In this document: one piece after another, positions 52,026 to 61,913 of the stretch | Position numbering within the stretch: position 1 is the first letter of the stretch | How the letters are laid out: each line of letters starts with the position of its first letter | Assembly: GCF_014202275.1 (NCBI RefSeq) | Contig: NZ_JACHGF010000003.1 | Span: 682,001-746,000 of the forward strand | Source of the DNA: Rhabdobacter roseus | Lineage (GTDB): Bacteria; Bacteroidota; Bacteroidia; Cytophagales; Spirosomataceae | Length of the DNA stretch: 64,000 nt | Direction of reading: 5' to 3' | Position numbers and translations under genes: made by a program | Notes under the pieces: model-generated | Seen by the model: only the letters and a program-made list of their open reading frames with translations | Told to the model about the DNA's origin: nothing | The model's database searches: none

Positions 52026-53087
52026 TTATTTAAGAATCGGGGCCAGGTCTTTTTCATTTTCGGCGAGCCAGGCCGTGATGTCCTCCACGATCCGCCGGAT
52101 GCCGATTTCGGGTTTCCAGCCGGTGAGGTTGGTTACTTTAGTGTTGTCGGTTACGTACAGCCGGATGTCCGCCGTGCGGGTTTCGGCCACGGCCTTGATC
52201 GGGATCGTGTGGCCGGTCACCTCCTGACATACCTGCGTGAGCTCCTGGAGCGAGGCGCTGCTTTCCAGCCCACCCCCTACGTTCAGGATCTCGCCGTTGA
52301 CTTGGTCCAGGTGGTGCAGCTGCCAGTCGATGAGCCGGTAGAGGTCGGCCACGTGCAGCATATCCCGGATCTGCTTGCCGGTACCGCCGTAGCCAAAGTA
52401 CCCTAGCTGCTGCTGGAAGTAGTGCTTGGCGATCCAGAGTACCATCACGCCCTGGTCTACCTTTCCCATCTGCCAGGGGCCCGTAAGTACCCCGCAGCGG
52501 TTAATGACCGTGCGCAGGCCGTAAAACTCGTTGTATTCCTGGATCAAAAGCTCTGAGGCCAGCTTGGTAGTACCGTAGAGCGAGCGGGCGCCGTCCAGCG
52601 GAAAATTCTCAGCGATGCCCTTTGCCGATACACCCGGTACGGGCTGCTCGTCGGAAAGGGCGAAGCGCGTTGCTTCCTCCACGAAATTCAGCGTTTCGAT
52701 GGTCTTGATGGGGTACACGCGGCTGGTGGAGAGAAAGATGAAATTAGCTTTGTGCTTGAGGGCGTAGTTGAGGCAATTGACCGTCCCGAAGAGGTTGGTG
52801 TTGATGAGGTAATCGGGGGTACCGTCCAGCCCGGCCAGCACCGACGGCTCCGCCGAGGCCTCGATGACGGCGTCTACGGCGGGTAGGGCGTCGAAGTCTT
52901 CCTTGCTACGGATGTCGCCGTGGGTAAACTCCACGCCAGCCGCTTTCAGGCGGCTCAGGTTCAGCTCCGAGCCCCGGCGTTTTAGGTTGTCCAGGGCTAG
53001 TACCTGGTAGTGGGGGTAGTTTTGTTTGAGGGCAATGGCCAGCGCCGAGCCCACAAAGCCCGCTCCTCCGGTAATAAGAATTTTCAT
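52026..53087 (-). CDS. NAD-dependent epimerase/dehydratase, CDP-paratose 2-epimerase-like
   Basis: This 353-residue extended SDR has the NAD-binding ITGGAGFVGSALA motif, the SerThr motif LSTSRVYP and the catalytic YGTTK. Overall it resembles CDP-paratose/tyvelose-type epimerases that modify nucleotide sugars for surface polysaccharides. No other polysaccharide genes are adjacent, so the substrate is uncertain. Confidence 0.88.
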   Translation of the reverse strand: MKILITGGAGFVGSALAIALKQNYPHYQVLALDNLKRRGSELNLSRLKAAGVEFTHGDIRSKEDFDALPAVDAVIEASAEPSVLAGLDGTPDYLINTNLFGTVNCLNYALKHKANFIFLSTSRVYPIKTIETLNFVEEATRFALSDEQPVPGVSAKGIAENFPLDGARSLYGTTKLASELLIQEYNEFYGLRTVINRCGVLTGPWQMGKVDQGVMVLWIAKHYFQQQLGYFGYGGTGKQIRDMLHVADLYRLIDWQLHHLDQVNGEILNVGGGLESSASLQELTQVCQEVTGHTIPIKAVAETRTADIRLYVTDNTKVTNLTGWKPEIGIRRIVEDITAWLAENEKDLAPILK

Positions 53088-53356
53088 GAATACAGCGTAT
53101 GATTAACGAAACGGAATGTTCTTTTCGAAAACAAAGTACCTACTTTGTACCTTCAAAGGTAAAACCATTCGGTAAATTGCCGGGAATAAAGGTCTATTTT
53201 TTGCAAGATCGGTGCAGTCCCACTAATTTGGGGACCTTTACGAACAAGGTACCTGGGGGTTCCGGTTCTGATCAGTCCCGCAAAGTACCTTTGGTTCATC
53301 ATGCATACCTAAACAATCCCTGAATCTGCTCCCTTTCCACAACGAACCTACTAATC

Positions 53357-54316
53357 ATGAAAACATTATCATTTAAGAACGGCGACGCCATGCCCGCCCT
53401 CGGCCTGGGTACCTGGAAATCCAAAGAAGGCGAAGTATACGAGGCCGTTCGGCAGGCGCTCCGGATCGGGTACCGCCACATCGACTGCGCGGCTATTTAC
53501 GGCAACGAAGCCGAAATAGGCCAGGCCCTGCGCGACGCCCTGGCTGAAGGTACCTGCACGCGCGAGGAGCTCTGGATTACTTCCAAGCTGTGGAACAGCG
53601 CCCATCGGCAGGCCAGTGTGCTACCCGCCCTGGAAAAAACGTTAAAAGACCTCCAGCTCAACTACCTGGACCTGTACCTGATCCACTGGCCGGTGGCGCT
53701 GAAAGACGGCATTGGCTTCCCCACCAGCCTCGATGAATTTGTGAGCCTGGACGAAGTACCCCTGACCGAAACCTGGGCCGGAATGGAAGCGGGCGTAGAC
53801 CAGGGCCTGACGCGGCACATTGGTCTGTCTAACTTTAGTATCTATAAAATAAAACAACTACTCGCCAGTGCCCGCATCGCACCGGAGGCAAATCAGGTGG
53901 AGTCGCACCCCTATCTACCCCAAACCCCGCTGCTCGAATTCTGCCAGCAGGAGGGCATCATCCTGACGGCCTACTCGCCGCTGGGCTCCAACGACCGCCC
54001 CCCGCACCTGATCAAGGCCGACGCACCCGTACTGCTCAAAGACGAGATCGTCGCTTCCATTGCCGAGAAGCACGCCGCTTCGCCCGCGCAGGTACTTATA
54101 GCCTGGGCGCTGCAGCGAGGTACTTCGGTGATTCCGAAGTCGGTGAGTCCCGAGCGTTTGCGCCAAAACTTTGAGGCCACAACCCTTGAGCTCGACGCCG
54201 ACGACATGGCGCAAATCAGTATGCTGGACGCCCACCTGCGGTTCATTGACGGAAGTACCTGGGCACGCGAAGGCTCGCCCTACTTGCTGGCCGACCTCTG
54301 GGACGAAGACAAGTAG
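53357..54316 (+). CDS. Aldo/keto reductase
   Basis: This 319-residue NADPH-dependent barrel has the full catalytic set: Asp in GYRHIDCAAIYGNE, Tyr in the same segment, Lys in WITSKLWN, His in YLIHWPVAL, and the cofactor-binding IPKSVSPERLRQNF. Family members reduce aldehydes and ketones. It stands alone; the substrate is unknown. Confidence 0.93.
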   Translation: MKTLSFKNGDAMPALGLGTWKSKEGEVYEAVRQALRIGYRHIDCAAIYGNEAEIGQALRDALAEGTCTREELWITSKLWNSAHRQASVLPALEKTLKDLQLNYLDLYLIHWPVALKDGIGFPTSLDEFVSLDEVPLTETWAGMEAGVDQGLTRHIGLSNFSIYKIKQLLASARIAPEANQVESHPYLPQTPLLEFCQQEGIILTAYSPLGSNDRPPHLIKADAPVLLKDEIVASIAEKHAASPAQVLIAWALQRGTSVIPKSVSPERLRQNFEATTLELDADDMAQISMLDAHLRFIDGSTWAREGSPYLLADLWDEDK

Positions 54317-54426
54317 CTCCTGCCGGGTTAGCAGGGTACCTGCTGAGTAACTGTGTAGAGGTTTCGTTAAACAATATTTATTTATAGTGGTTTAAGGAGA
54401 GGTAGACCAGCGCGTCCTATCCTTAC

Positions 54427-55893
54427 ATGAAAATACTACTCACCGGTACCACCGGCTACATCGGCAAGCGTCTCCTGCCCGTACTCATTGAGGCGGGACA
54501 CGAGGTAGTTTGCTGCGTACGGGACGCCGGCCGGTTTAGCTACGAGTACGGTGAGTCCGCCCGGATTTCTGTAGTAGAGGTAGATTTTCTGGAAGAAGAA
54601 AGCCTGCGGGTTATTCCCAAAGATATTGACGCGGCCTACTTTTTAATCCATTCCATGTCCTCCTCCTCCTCTCACTTTGACGAGCTGGAATCCACAGCAG
54701 CTCGTCATTTTTGTGGCTACATGGAGGGCACTTCGGTGAAGCACGTGGTATACCTGAGCGGCATCGTCAACGACGGCCAGCTTTCCAAGCACCTGCGGTC
54801 CCGCAAGCAAGTAGAGGATATTCTGGCCCAGGGACGCTACCCTTTCACAGCCATGCGGGCGGGCATCATTCTGGGCTCGGGCAGCGCTTCCTTCGAAATC
54901 ATGCGTGACCTGGTGGAGAAACTCCCCGTGATGATCGCGCCGCGTTGGCTTAACACCCGCTCACAACCCATTGCCGTACGAAACGTCATCGAGTACCTGG
55001 CCAAGGTACTTTTGGTAGAGGAAACCTACCAGCGGCATTTTGACATCGTGGGCCCGGAGGTACTTTCGTACAAGCAAATGCTACTCCGGCTGGCGGCCTT
55101 TCGCCAGCTTCGCCGCTGGATCATCACCGTGCCCGTCATGACGCCCCGGCTGTCGTCGTACTGGCTTTACTTCGTTACTTCTACCTCGTATTCTTTGGCG
55201 GTGAATTTGGTCAACAGCATGACCGTAGAGGTAATTGGAAAAGAAAATGAGCTGGCCAGGGTACTGGGAATCAAGCTACTTTCGTTTGAAGAAGCCATCC
55301 GGTCGGCCTTTGAAAAGATCGAGCAAAACGAAATTATCTCCAGTTGGAAAGACTCCCTCGTCAGCGGGCGCATCCGGACGCGCCTGTCGAACTACATCAC
55401 CGTACCTACCCACGGCTGCTTCAAAGACGAGCGTCAGATTCAGGTCGAGGAGCCCGAGCAGGTACTGGAAAACATCTGGGCCTTGGGAGGTACCCACGGC
55501 TGGTACTACGCCAATTGGCTGTGGAAAATCCGCGGTATGATGGACAAAATGGCCGGAGGCGTAGGATTGCGCCGCGGCAGAACTTCGCCGCGCCACATCA
55601 ATGCGGGCGATTCTCTGGATTTTTGGCGGGTACTTTTGGCCGATAAAAAACAAAAAAGGCTGCTGCTTTTTGCCGAGATGAAACTACCCGGCGAAGCCTG
55701 GCTGGAGTTCAGGATCGACGAGCAGAACGTACTGCACCAAACGGCTACGTTTCGCCCCAAAGGACTGCTGGGCAGATTGTACTGGTACGCGGTAATTCCC
55801 TTTCACTTTTTCGTTTTCGACGGCATGCTCCGCAACCTGGCCACCAGGATTCGCCCCGAAAGTACCCCTCATCCTTCGCTTTTGGCCCCCTGA
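54427..55893 (+). CDS. SDR-family NAD(P)-binding protein with DUF2867 domain
   Basis: This 488-residue protein has an N-terminal atypical SDR domain (LLTGTTGYIGKRLLPVL, then AAYFLIHSMSSSS) and a C-terminal DUF2867 domain (about 340-480) with WKIRGMMDKMAGGVGLRRGR and DFWRVLLADKKQKRLLLFAEMKLPGEAW. The combination is known from bacteria; the reaction is unknown. The last 25 bp overlap the convergent VTT-domain gene. Confidence 0.88.
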   Translation: MKILLTGTTGYIGKRLLPVLIEAGHEVVCCVRDAGRFSYEYGESARISVVEVDFLEEESLRVIPKDIDAAYFLIHSMSSSSSHFDELESTAARHFCGYMEGTSVKHVVYLSGIVNDGQLSKHLRSRKQVEDILAQGRYPFTAMRAGIILGSGSASFEIMRDLVEKLPVMIAPRWLNTRSQPIAVRNVIEYLAKVLLVEETYQRHFDIVGPEVLSYKQMLLRLAAFRQLRRWIITVPVMTPRLSSYWLYFVTSTSYSLAVNLVNSMTVEVIGKENELARVLGIKLLSFEEAIRSAFEKIEQNEIISSWKDSLVSGRIRTRLSNYITVPTHGCFKDERQIQVEEPEQVLENIWALGGTHGWYYANWLWKIRGMMDKMAGGVGLRRGRTSPRHINAGDSLDFWRVLLADKKQKRLLLFAEMKLPGEAWLEFRIDEQNVLHQTATFRPKGLLGRLYWYAVIPFHFFVFDGMLRNLATRIRPESTPHPSLLAP

Positions 55894-56564
55894 CGCCGGT
55901 CCCACCAGATGTACCCTACAAACCCCACCAGGCACACTACGCTGGCCCAGAGTAGCCCGCGCTTGAGCTGGTCGGTATTCTCGCCCAGGTACGCCAGCAG
56001 GGCAATCAGCGGGGTGATGCCTACGGCCGTAGCCAGCAAAAAACGTACGTAGGACATGGCCACCAGGCCCGCCACAAAACTGACGGTGTCGTTGGACAGA
56101 AAGGGTGCCAACCGCACCACCACCACCAGGCCCAGCCCGTAGTGGTCGAGGTACTGCTCCATTTTTTTCTCTTTGGATTTACCAAGCATCCTCACCAGTA
56201 CATCTTTGCTGAGTGAGTGGCCCAGTACATAAGCAACTGTAGAAGCGAACAAAATACCCAATAGGGCCAGCCCGCTTCCCCACCAGGGGCCGTAGGCCAG
56301 GATGCACACCAGGATCAGCAGCCAGGACGGGATGACAAAGGCCAGCATCTGCACCAGGAAAAGGGCCAGCAGTAACAGCGGAGCCCAAAAGCCAAACCCA
56401 CCGATCCAGTCGGCAATGCGGGCTTCTTCGTTACTGGTCAGGATCTCCCAGGCTTCTTGTCCAAAGGTTCGGAACGCCGGCCACAAGCCGTACGCCAAGG
56501 CTATTCCACCCACAATAGTTACGGAAAGAATGACCGGCAGGTACCTCAAAAAACGACCTTTCAT
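55869..56564 (-). CDS. TVP38/TMEM64-type VTT-domain membrane protein
   Basis: This 231-residue protein has about five membrane helices and the VTT/SNARE-associated motif region with GPWWGSGLALLGILFASTVAYVLGHSL and FLSNDTVSFVAGLVAMSYVRFLLATAVGITP. Related DedA/TMEM64 proteins move or sense membrane lipids. It overlaps the SDR gene 3' end by 25 bp and lies 36 bp upstream of the kup stop. Confidence 0.87.
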   Translation of the reverse strand: MKGRFLRYLPVILSVTIVGGIALAYGLWPAFRTFGQEAWEILTSNEEARIADWIGGFGFWAPLLLLALFLVQMLAFVIPSWLLILVCILAYGPWWGSGLALLGILFASTVAYVLGHSLSKDVLVRMLGKSKEKKMEQYLDHYGLGLVVVVRLAPFLSNDTVSFVAGLVAMSYVRFLLATAVGITPLIALLAYLGENTDQLKRGLLWASVVCLVGFVGYIWWDRRQGAKSEG

Positions 56565-56600
56565 GCAAAAACGATTTCTATAAACTACCCCTCCAGGTAC

Positions 56601-58541
56601 CTAGCTGTATACCCGCCGTAGCTTCACGTTTTCGACCGGACGAATGATCAGGGGTACTTTCTCCACTTTTACCGAACTGCTGTCCAGCCCAAACCACTTG
56701 TCTTCGGGTGTGGTAAAATCTTTGATGAAGAAGTACGCTTTCATCACCAGCTGCTCCATGACGGGCAGGTCATTTTCGAAGGAAAGAAAGCGCTCCAGCA
56801 CGACGAAGCGGAAGTCGCCCGTGCGGTTCTGGCGGCTCAGCGATTCGTAGCGGCTCGTAATATCCACCTCTTTGTTCTTCACCATGTCTTCGATGACCCG
56901 CCGGAAAAAGAGGTTGATGCGCTGCTCGACCCGGAAGCCCAGGCGGAAGGTCACTTTGATGACGTTGTCTTCTTCAATCACGTTCACCTTGTACTCCATG
57001 GTGTAGGGATCATCCGTGGTGTCGACATGCACAAACCAGTACACATCGGCACGTTTGGGGCGCTTCTGAAAAATCGAGTACATCACCTTGGTTTCCACTT
57101 CGTTAACCCGCGAGGCGTTGGTCATGAAAATCAGGTGGGTGGCGTACTTCGGAATACTAATATCGCGGCTTAGCTCGCGCAGGGCGGGCAGGTAGGTGTC
57201 TAGCTTCACGTACTCGGTAAGGCGCAGCTTGATGTAAAAGGCCCGCAGCCACACCACCATCAGGCTCGTGACCAGGATCGCCAGCAGCAACGATACCCAG
57301 CCTCCGTGCATGAACTTGAGCAGATTGGCGGCCAGGAAAGAGAATTCAATGGACAGGTACAGCACCAGAAACCCAATGACCCACCACATATTGACCCGGT
57401 GTACGTACAGGTAGTACGACATCAGGAAGGTGGTCATGATCATGGTCATGTTCACGGCCAGCCCGTAGGCGGCTTCCATGTTGGACGACTCCTTGAAGTA
57501 AAGTACAATGGCCACGCAGCCCGTCCAGAGTAGCCAGTTGATGCTGGGTACGTACAACTGGCCTTTTTCGTTGGTGGGGTAGATGAGCCGTACCTTAGGC
57601 CAGAAATTAAGGCGGATTGCCTCCGATATAAGCGTAAAGGAACCCGTTAGCATGGCCTGGCTGGCAATGATAGCCGCGGAAGTGGCGATCATGATGCCCG
57701 GTAGCAGCCACCAGTCGGGCATAAGCTCGAAGAAAGGCTTGCGCCCGTGGAGCGACTCCCCGCTGTGCAGGATCAGCCAGGCTCCCTGCCCCATGTAGTT
57801 GAGCAGCAGCGCCGCTTTGACAAACCCCCAGGTGATGCGGATATTTCCTCGGCCGCAGTGCCCCATGTCTGAGTACAGCGCTTCCGCCCCCGTTGTACAA
57901 AGAAATACCGCTCCCAGCAGCCAAAAGCCCTCGGGATGTTTTGCCAGTAGCTGGTACGCAAAGTACGGGTTGATGGACTTAAATACCTCCGGATGCAGGA
58001 TGATCTGGCTCACGCCCAGCACGGCCAGCATCGTGAACCAAATGAGCATGATGGGACCAAACGCCCGGCCCACGATCTTGGTACCAAAGGCCTGCACCAA
58101 AAACAGCAGCGTGATGATCCCCAGTACGATGGGGATGGTCTCGATGGTAGGGTAGATGATCCGGAGCCCTTCAATGGCCGACGAAACCGAAATGGGCGGC
58201 GTAATGATGCCGTCGGCCAGGAGGGTACTTCCGCCAATGATGGCCGGTACGGTGAGCCACTTGGCGTGGCGACGCACCAGCGCGTAGAGCGCGAAAATCC
58301 CTCCTTCCCCGCGGTTGTCGGCCCGCAGGATGAGCGTCACGTACTTGACGGTCGTTTGTAGCGTGAGGGTCCAGAAAATACAGGATAAAGCGCCGTATAC
58401 AATTTCGGGAGTAATGTCTTCGGTTCCGATGATGGCCTGCATCACGTACAAGGGTGAAGTACCAATGTCGCCGTAGATGATACCTAAGGCGACCAGGGCG
58501 CCCGCCGCCGAAATCTTGTCAATGTGTTTGTGGGTATCCAT
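56601..58541 (-). CDS. kup: KUP-family potassium transporter
   Basis: This 646-residue potassium:proton symporter begins with the family motif GALVALGIIYGDIGTSPLYVMQ and has about twelve membrane helices (residues 10-435) followed by a cytoplasmic C-terminal domain. The length is close to the usual 620-660. The gene is between the VTT-domain gene and mntH on the minus strand. Confidence 0.95.
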   Translation of the reverse strand: MDTHKHIDKISAAGALVALGIIYGDIGTSPLYVMQAIIGTEDITPEIVYGALSCIFWTLTLQTTVKYVTLILRADNRGEGGIFALYALVRRHAKWLTVPAIIGGSTLLADGIITPPISVSSAIEGLRIIYPTIETIPIVLGIITLLFLVQAFGTKIVGRAFGPIMLIWFTMLAVLGVSQIILHPEVFKSINPYFAYQLLAKHPEGFWLLGAVFLCTTGAEALYSDMGHCGRGNIRITWGFVKAALLLNYMGQGAWLILHSGESLHGRKPFFELMPDWWLLPGIMIATSAAIIASQAMLTGSFTLISEAIRLNFWPKVRLIYPTNEKGQLYVPSINWLLWTGCVAIVLYFKESSNMEAAYGLAVNMTMIMTTFLMSYYLYVHRVNMWWVIGFLVLYLSIEFSFLAANLLKFMHGGWVSLLLAILVTSLMVVWLRAFYIKLRLTEYVKLDTYLPALRELSRDISIPKYATHLIFMTNASRVNEVETKVMYSIFQKRPKRADVYWFVHVDTTDDPYTMEYKVNVIEEDNVIKVTFRLGFRVEQRINLFFRRVIEDMVKNKEVDITSRYESLSRQNRTGDFRFVVLERFLSFENDLPVMEQLVMKAYFFIKDFTTPEDKWFGLDSSSVKVEKVPLIIRPVENVKLRRVYS

Positions 58542-58634
58542 GTACTTTCAGCCTAAAAAAACGGCGAAAGTTAGGAAACCGCCCGCAAAGATGTTACCGT
58601 ACTCCCTATTAAATTTAAGGATACTTTTTTCGGT

Positions 58635-59984
58635 TCAAAAAAAGGTATCTATCAGCAAGTACCCATTCAGTACCACAATGATACCGGCAATGGCCCAGCT
58701 AAGTACCTTCAGGGGCCGGGAATTGGCAAAACGCCCCATTTTGCCCTGATCGCTGGTAAAAAGTACCAACGGAATGACGGCAAAACTTAGCTGCAACGAG
58801 AGAATGACCTGACTGAGAATCAGCAGCTCGGTGGTACCTGCCTCGCCGTACAGCAGGGTCACGATCAGGGCGGGCACGATGGCGATCAGCCGGGTAATGA
58901 GGCGCCGAATCCAGGGCTTGAGGCGTAGGTTCAGGAAGCCTTCCATGACGATTTGCCCCGCCAAAGTACCCGTCAGGGTGGAGTTTTGCCCCGAAGCCAG
59001 CAGCGCCACAGCAAACAAAATACTGGCCAACTTCACGCCCAGCACGGGGTCCAGCAGGTGGTAAGCATCCGTAATGTTTGCTACTTCCAGCCGCCCGCTC
59101 TCGTGAAAAGCGGCGGCGGAGAGAATCAGGATGGCGGCATTGATAAAAAAAGCAATACCCAGAAACAACGTAGAATCTAGGGTGGCGTAGCGGATGGCGC
59201 TCCGCTTGCCCGCGTCGTCGCGCCGGTAGGCGCGGGTCTGCACGATGCTCGAGTGCAGGTAGAGGTTGTGCGGCATCACCGTTGCGCCCAGGATGCCGAT
59301 CGCCAGGTACAGGGCCGAGGAGTCCGTGACGATCTGCGCCTGGGGTACCAGTCCGCCCAGAATCCCCGCCAGCGAAGGCTGCGACACTACGATTTCGTAC
59401 AGAAAACTCATGAGGATAATCACCATGAGCCCGGCCACGATGCTCTCCAGCACCCGAAAACCTTTGTGTTGAAAGTACAGGATCAACAGTACGTCGAAGG
59501 CCGTAAGTACCACCCCGACCGACAGCGGCAAGCCAAAGAGCAGGTTCAGCGCAATGGCCGAACCGATCACCTCGGCCAGGTCGGTGGCTGCAATGGCGAT
59601 TTCGCAAAGTACCCACAGCGCAAAAGACACCGGCCGGGAGTAGTAATCGCGGCAGGCCTGGGCCAGGTCGCGCCCGGTGGCGATGCCCAGCTTCAGGGCC
59701 AGGTGCTGCAGCAGGATCGCAAACAGGTTCGAAATCAGCACCGCCGACAGCAACAGATACCCAAAGCGCGAGCCGCCCTCGATGTCGGTGGCCCAGTTGC
59801 CGGGGTCCATGTATCCCACGGCTACCATTAGGCCGGGCCCCAAAAAAGCCATCATTTTTTTCCAGCGGCTGGCCCCGTCAGGTACCGGAATGGTAGCATA
59901 TACTTCGGGCAGGGAAGGCCGGGCTACCTCGGCAAATCGGTCGGCGTCGGCAGCAATGGTACGGGAAAGTACCTTGTTAGTCAT
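58635..59984 (-). CDS. mntH: Nramp-family manganese/iron transporter
   Basis: I take the ATG at 59984 (449 residues, [13 protein letters not shown]...) because the promoter identified at 60039 leaves a short leader; a longer frame runs from 60041. The transporter has the metal-site motifs DPGN in [15 protein letters not shown] and MPHN in [13 protein letters not shown], and about eleven helices. It imports Mn2+ or Fe2+ with protons. It is divergent from a DtxR/MntR-family regulator, and a DtxR-like box overlaps its -33 region. Confidence 0.94.
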   Translation of the reverse strand: MTNKVLSRTIAADADRFAEVARPSLPEVYATIPVPDGASRWKKMMAFLGPGLMVAVGYMDPGNWATDIEGGSRFGYLLLSAVLISNLFAILLQHLALKLGIATGRDLAQACRDYYSRPVSFALWVLCEIAIAATDLAEVIGSAIALNLLFGLPLSVGVVLTAFDVLLILYFQHKGFRVLESIVAGLMVIILMSFLYEIVVSQPSLAGILGGLVPQAQIVTDSSALYLAIGILGATVMPHNLYLHSSIVQTRAYRRDDAGKRSAIRYATLDSTLFLGIAFFINAAILILSAAAFHESGRLEVANITDAYHLLDPVLGVKLASILFAVALLASGQNSTLTGTLAGQIVMEGFLNLRLKPWIRRLITRLIAIVPALIVTLLYGEAGTTELLILSQVILSLQLSFAVIPLVLFTSDQGKMGRFANSRPLKVLSWAIAGIIVVLNGYLLIDTFF

Positions 59985-60038
59985 AGCTAGTTTATTCTTT
60001 ATATTATCCCGAGAAAAAAGTACCTCAAAAGTCGAAAG

Positions 60039-60046
60039 CAAATGTA
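60039..60046 (-). promoter_or_regulatory. -7 element of the mntH promoter
   Basis: On the minus strand this reads TACATTTG, a match to TAnnTTTG. The expected -33 position (about 60065-60070) falls at the edge of the palindrome at 60067-60082. Confidence 0.6.
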
Positions 60047-60066
60047 ATTATATATTTAAATATTTT

Positions 60067-60082
60067 TTTAGGTTAATCTAAA
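60067..60082. promoter_or_regulatory. DtxR/MntR-like operator
   Basis: TTTAGGTTAATCTAAA is a near-perfect palindrome that resembles the TTAGGTTA..CTAA half-sites of DtxR/IdeR boxes. It overlaps the -33 region of mntH and lies just upstream of the mntR promoter, so metal-loaded MntR should repress mntH. Confidence 0.7.
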
Positions 60083-60108
60083 TTTTTTTAAATCCCGTAA
60101 GTAAATTG

Positions 60109-60116
60109 TATTTTTG
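60109..60116 (+). promoter_or_regulatory. -7 element of the mntR promoter
   Basis: TATTTTTG fits TAnnTTTG, 38 bp before the ATG at 60155, with a TTTT about 19 nt upstream. Confidence 0.6.
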
Positions 60117-60154
60117 CTTTCATCATCGCTTGTCCTGTTGTTGATCGCCGTTCC

Positions 60155-60817
60155 ATGCAGAATTCGTTCACCGAAGAAAACTACCTGAAAATCATTCACA
60201 GCCTGTCGGGTCGCGAGGGGGCGGAAGTAAGTACCAACGCCCTGGCCGAAAGTACCTCTACCCGCGCGGCCTCCGTGACGGACATGCTGAGGAAGCTGGC
60301 CGAGAAGGGGCTTATTCATTATAAAAAGTACCAGGGCGTGCGCCTCACGCCGGAAGGCGAAAAGGTGGCACTAAAAGTAATTCGAAAACACCGTCTGTGG
60401 GAAGTGTTCCTGGTGGAGAAGCTGGGCTTTGGCTGGGATGAGGTACATGACATCGCCGAAGAGCTGGAGCACATCCCCTCGGACCGCCTGGTGGAGCGGC
60501 TGGATTCGTTTCTGGACAATCCCCAGTTTGACCCCCACGGCGACCCCATTCCCGATGCCAAGGGCAACATGCCCAAGCCCGACTACCTGAAGCTCTCCGA
60601 AGTCCCCCCCGGCGGGAAAGTACTGATGATGGGCGTGCTGGAGCACACGCCGTCCTTCTTGCAACACCTCGACCGCTCGGGGCTTACGCTGGGTTGTGAG
60701 CTTGAAATTCGGGAAATAAATGACTACGATAAGTCCATTGTGGTACTACTGAGCAGTCAGCGTACGTTGTTTGTAAGTCAAGAAGTATCCAAAAACCTAC
60801 TCGTTCAACGCCTCTGA
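60155..60817 (+). CDS. mntR: DtxR/MntR-family metal-dependent repressor
   Basis: This 220-residue regulator has an N-terminal winged helix (NYLKIIHSL, then STRAASVTDMLRKLAEKGLIHYKKYQGVRLTPEG), a dimerisation domain with metal-ligand residues in RKHRLWEVFLVEKLGFGWDEVHDIAEELEHI, and a C-terminal SH3/FeoA-like domain. Family members bind Mn2+ or Fe2+ and repress metal uptake genes. It is divergent from mntH, its likely target. An LptF/G permease gene follows after 7 bp. Confidence 0.9.
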   Translation: MQNSFTEENYLKIIHSLSGREGAEVSTNALAESTSTRAASVTDMLRKLAEKGLIHYKKYQGVRLTPEGEKVALKVIRKHRLWEVFLVEKLGFGWDEVHDIAEELEHIPSDRLVERLDSFLDNPQFDPHGDPIPDAKGNMPKPDYLKLSEVPPGGKVLMMGVLEHTPSFLQHLDRSGLTLGCELEIREINDYDKSIVVLLSSQRTLFVSQEVSKNLLVQRL

Positions 60818-60824
60818 GGCTGCC

Positions 60825-61913
60825 ATGAAACTAAAAATCCTGGATCGGTACTTAATCAAGAACTTCCTCCTCACTTACTTTTTTGTGGCCTTTGTGATCG
60901 TACTCATCATTTGTATGATCGACTACACCGAGAAGATCGATAACTTCCTGGACAAGAAAGCACCCGTGCGGGCCATCCTGCTAGACTACTACCTGAACCT
61001 GATTCCCTACTGGATCAACTACATCAGTCCGCTGATGGTCTTTATTGCTACGGTTTTTTTTACCTCCCGCATTGCCGCCCGGACCGAAATCGTGGCCATG
61101 CTGAGCAGTGGCATCAGCTTCGGGCGCATCCTGCTCCCCTACTTTGCGGGAGCTACCGTGCTGGGTATTATTACGTTTATCATGGTAGGCTGGATTTTGC
61201 CCAAGGCCAATAAGGTTCGGAACGGCTTCGAGCAAACGTACGTCAAGGACGAATTTTATTTCAGCGGCCGGAATGTCCACATCAAGATTGCCCCGCAGGT
61301 GTACGCCTACCTCGAAAGCTACAACGTAGCCACCAAAACGGGGAGTAAATTTACGCTCGAAACCATCGAGGGCAATTCGCTCCGCGCCAAGCTCTCGGCC
61401 GACCGGATCGTGTGGCAGCCCGACAAAAACAAGTGGGCCATCCACGACTACCGCATCCGTACCCTGGACAGCCTCAGCCCCCGCGAAAGCCTCAGCTACG
61501 GTACTTTGATCGACACCACGCTCAATCTATCGCCCAAGGATTTTGAGAGCAACTACAACCTCTTCCAAACCTTCACCCTGCCCGAGCTCAACGAGTACAT
61601 CGAGCGGCTCCGCAGCCGGGGTGCCGACGGCCTGGAAGTGTACCTGATCGAGAAGTACACGCGCTTCACGCAGCCCTTCGCCATCCTGATCCTGACGGCC
61701 ATCGGCGTGATCGTGTCGGCCCGGAAAAGCCGTCGGGGCGTGGGCTGGCAAATCGCCGTAGGTTTTGTGCTGGCGTTTATTTATATCCTTTTCTTTTTGC
61801 TATCTAAAGGCGTAGCCGAAGCCGGGAACATCAATACCCTGCTGGCCGTGTGGTTGCCCAACATCATCTTCTCCTTCATAGGTTTGGTTCTTTTCAAAAC
61901 CCTGCCCCGATGA
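60825..61913 (+). CDS. LptF/LptG-family lipopolysaccharide export permease
   Basis: This 362-residue protein has the typical YjgP/YjgQ layout: three N-terminal helices (LDRYLIKNFLLTYFFVAFVIVLIICM and on), a periplasmic beta-jellyroll domain of about 160 residues, and three C-terminal helices. It works with LptB to drive LPS to the outer membrane. It lies 7 bp after mntR and shares an ATGA overlap with the EamA gene, so the three are likely co-transcribed. Confidence 0.9.
   Translation: MKLKILDRYLIKNFLLTYFFVAFVIVLIICMIDYTEKIDNFLDKKAPVRAILLDYYLNLIPYWINYISPLMVFIATVFFTSRIAARTEIVAMLSSGISFGRILLPYFAGATVLGIITFIMVGWILPKANKVRNGFEQTYVKDEFYFSGRNVHIKIAPQVYAYLESYNVATKTGSKFTLETIEGNSLRAKLSADRIVWQPDKNKWAIHDYRIRTLDSLSPRESLSYGTLIDTTLNLSPKDFESNYNLFQTFTLPELNEYIERLRSRGADGLEVYLIEKYTRFTQPFAILILTAIGVIVSARKSRRGVGWQIAVGFVLAFIYILFFLLSKGVAEAGNINTLLAVWLPNIIFSFIGLVLFKTLPR

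Noticed and set aside
58699..59616. A 305-codon frame on the same strand as mntH in another phase
   Set aside because: It reads as an Arg/Gly/His-rich shadow, while the mntH frame holds the Nramp motifs DPGN and MPHN.
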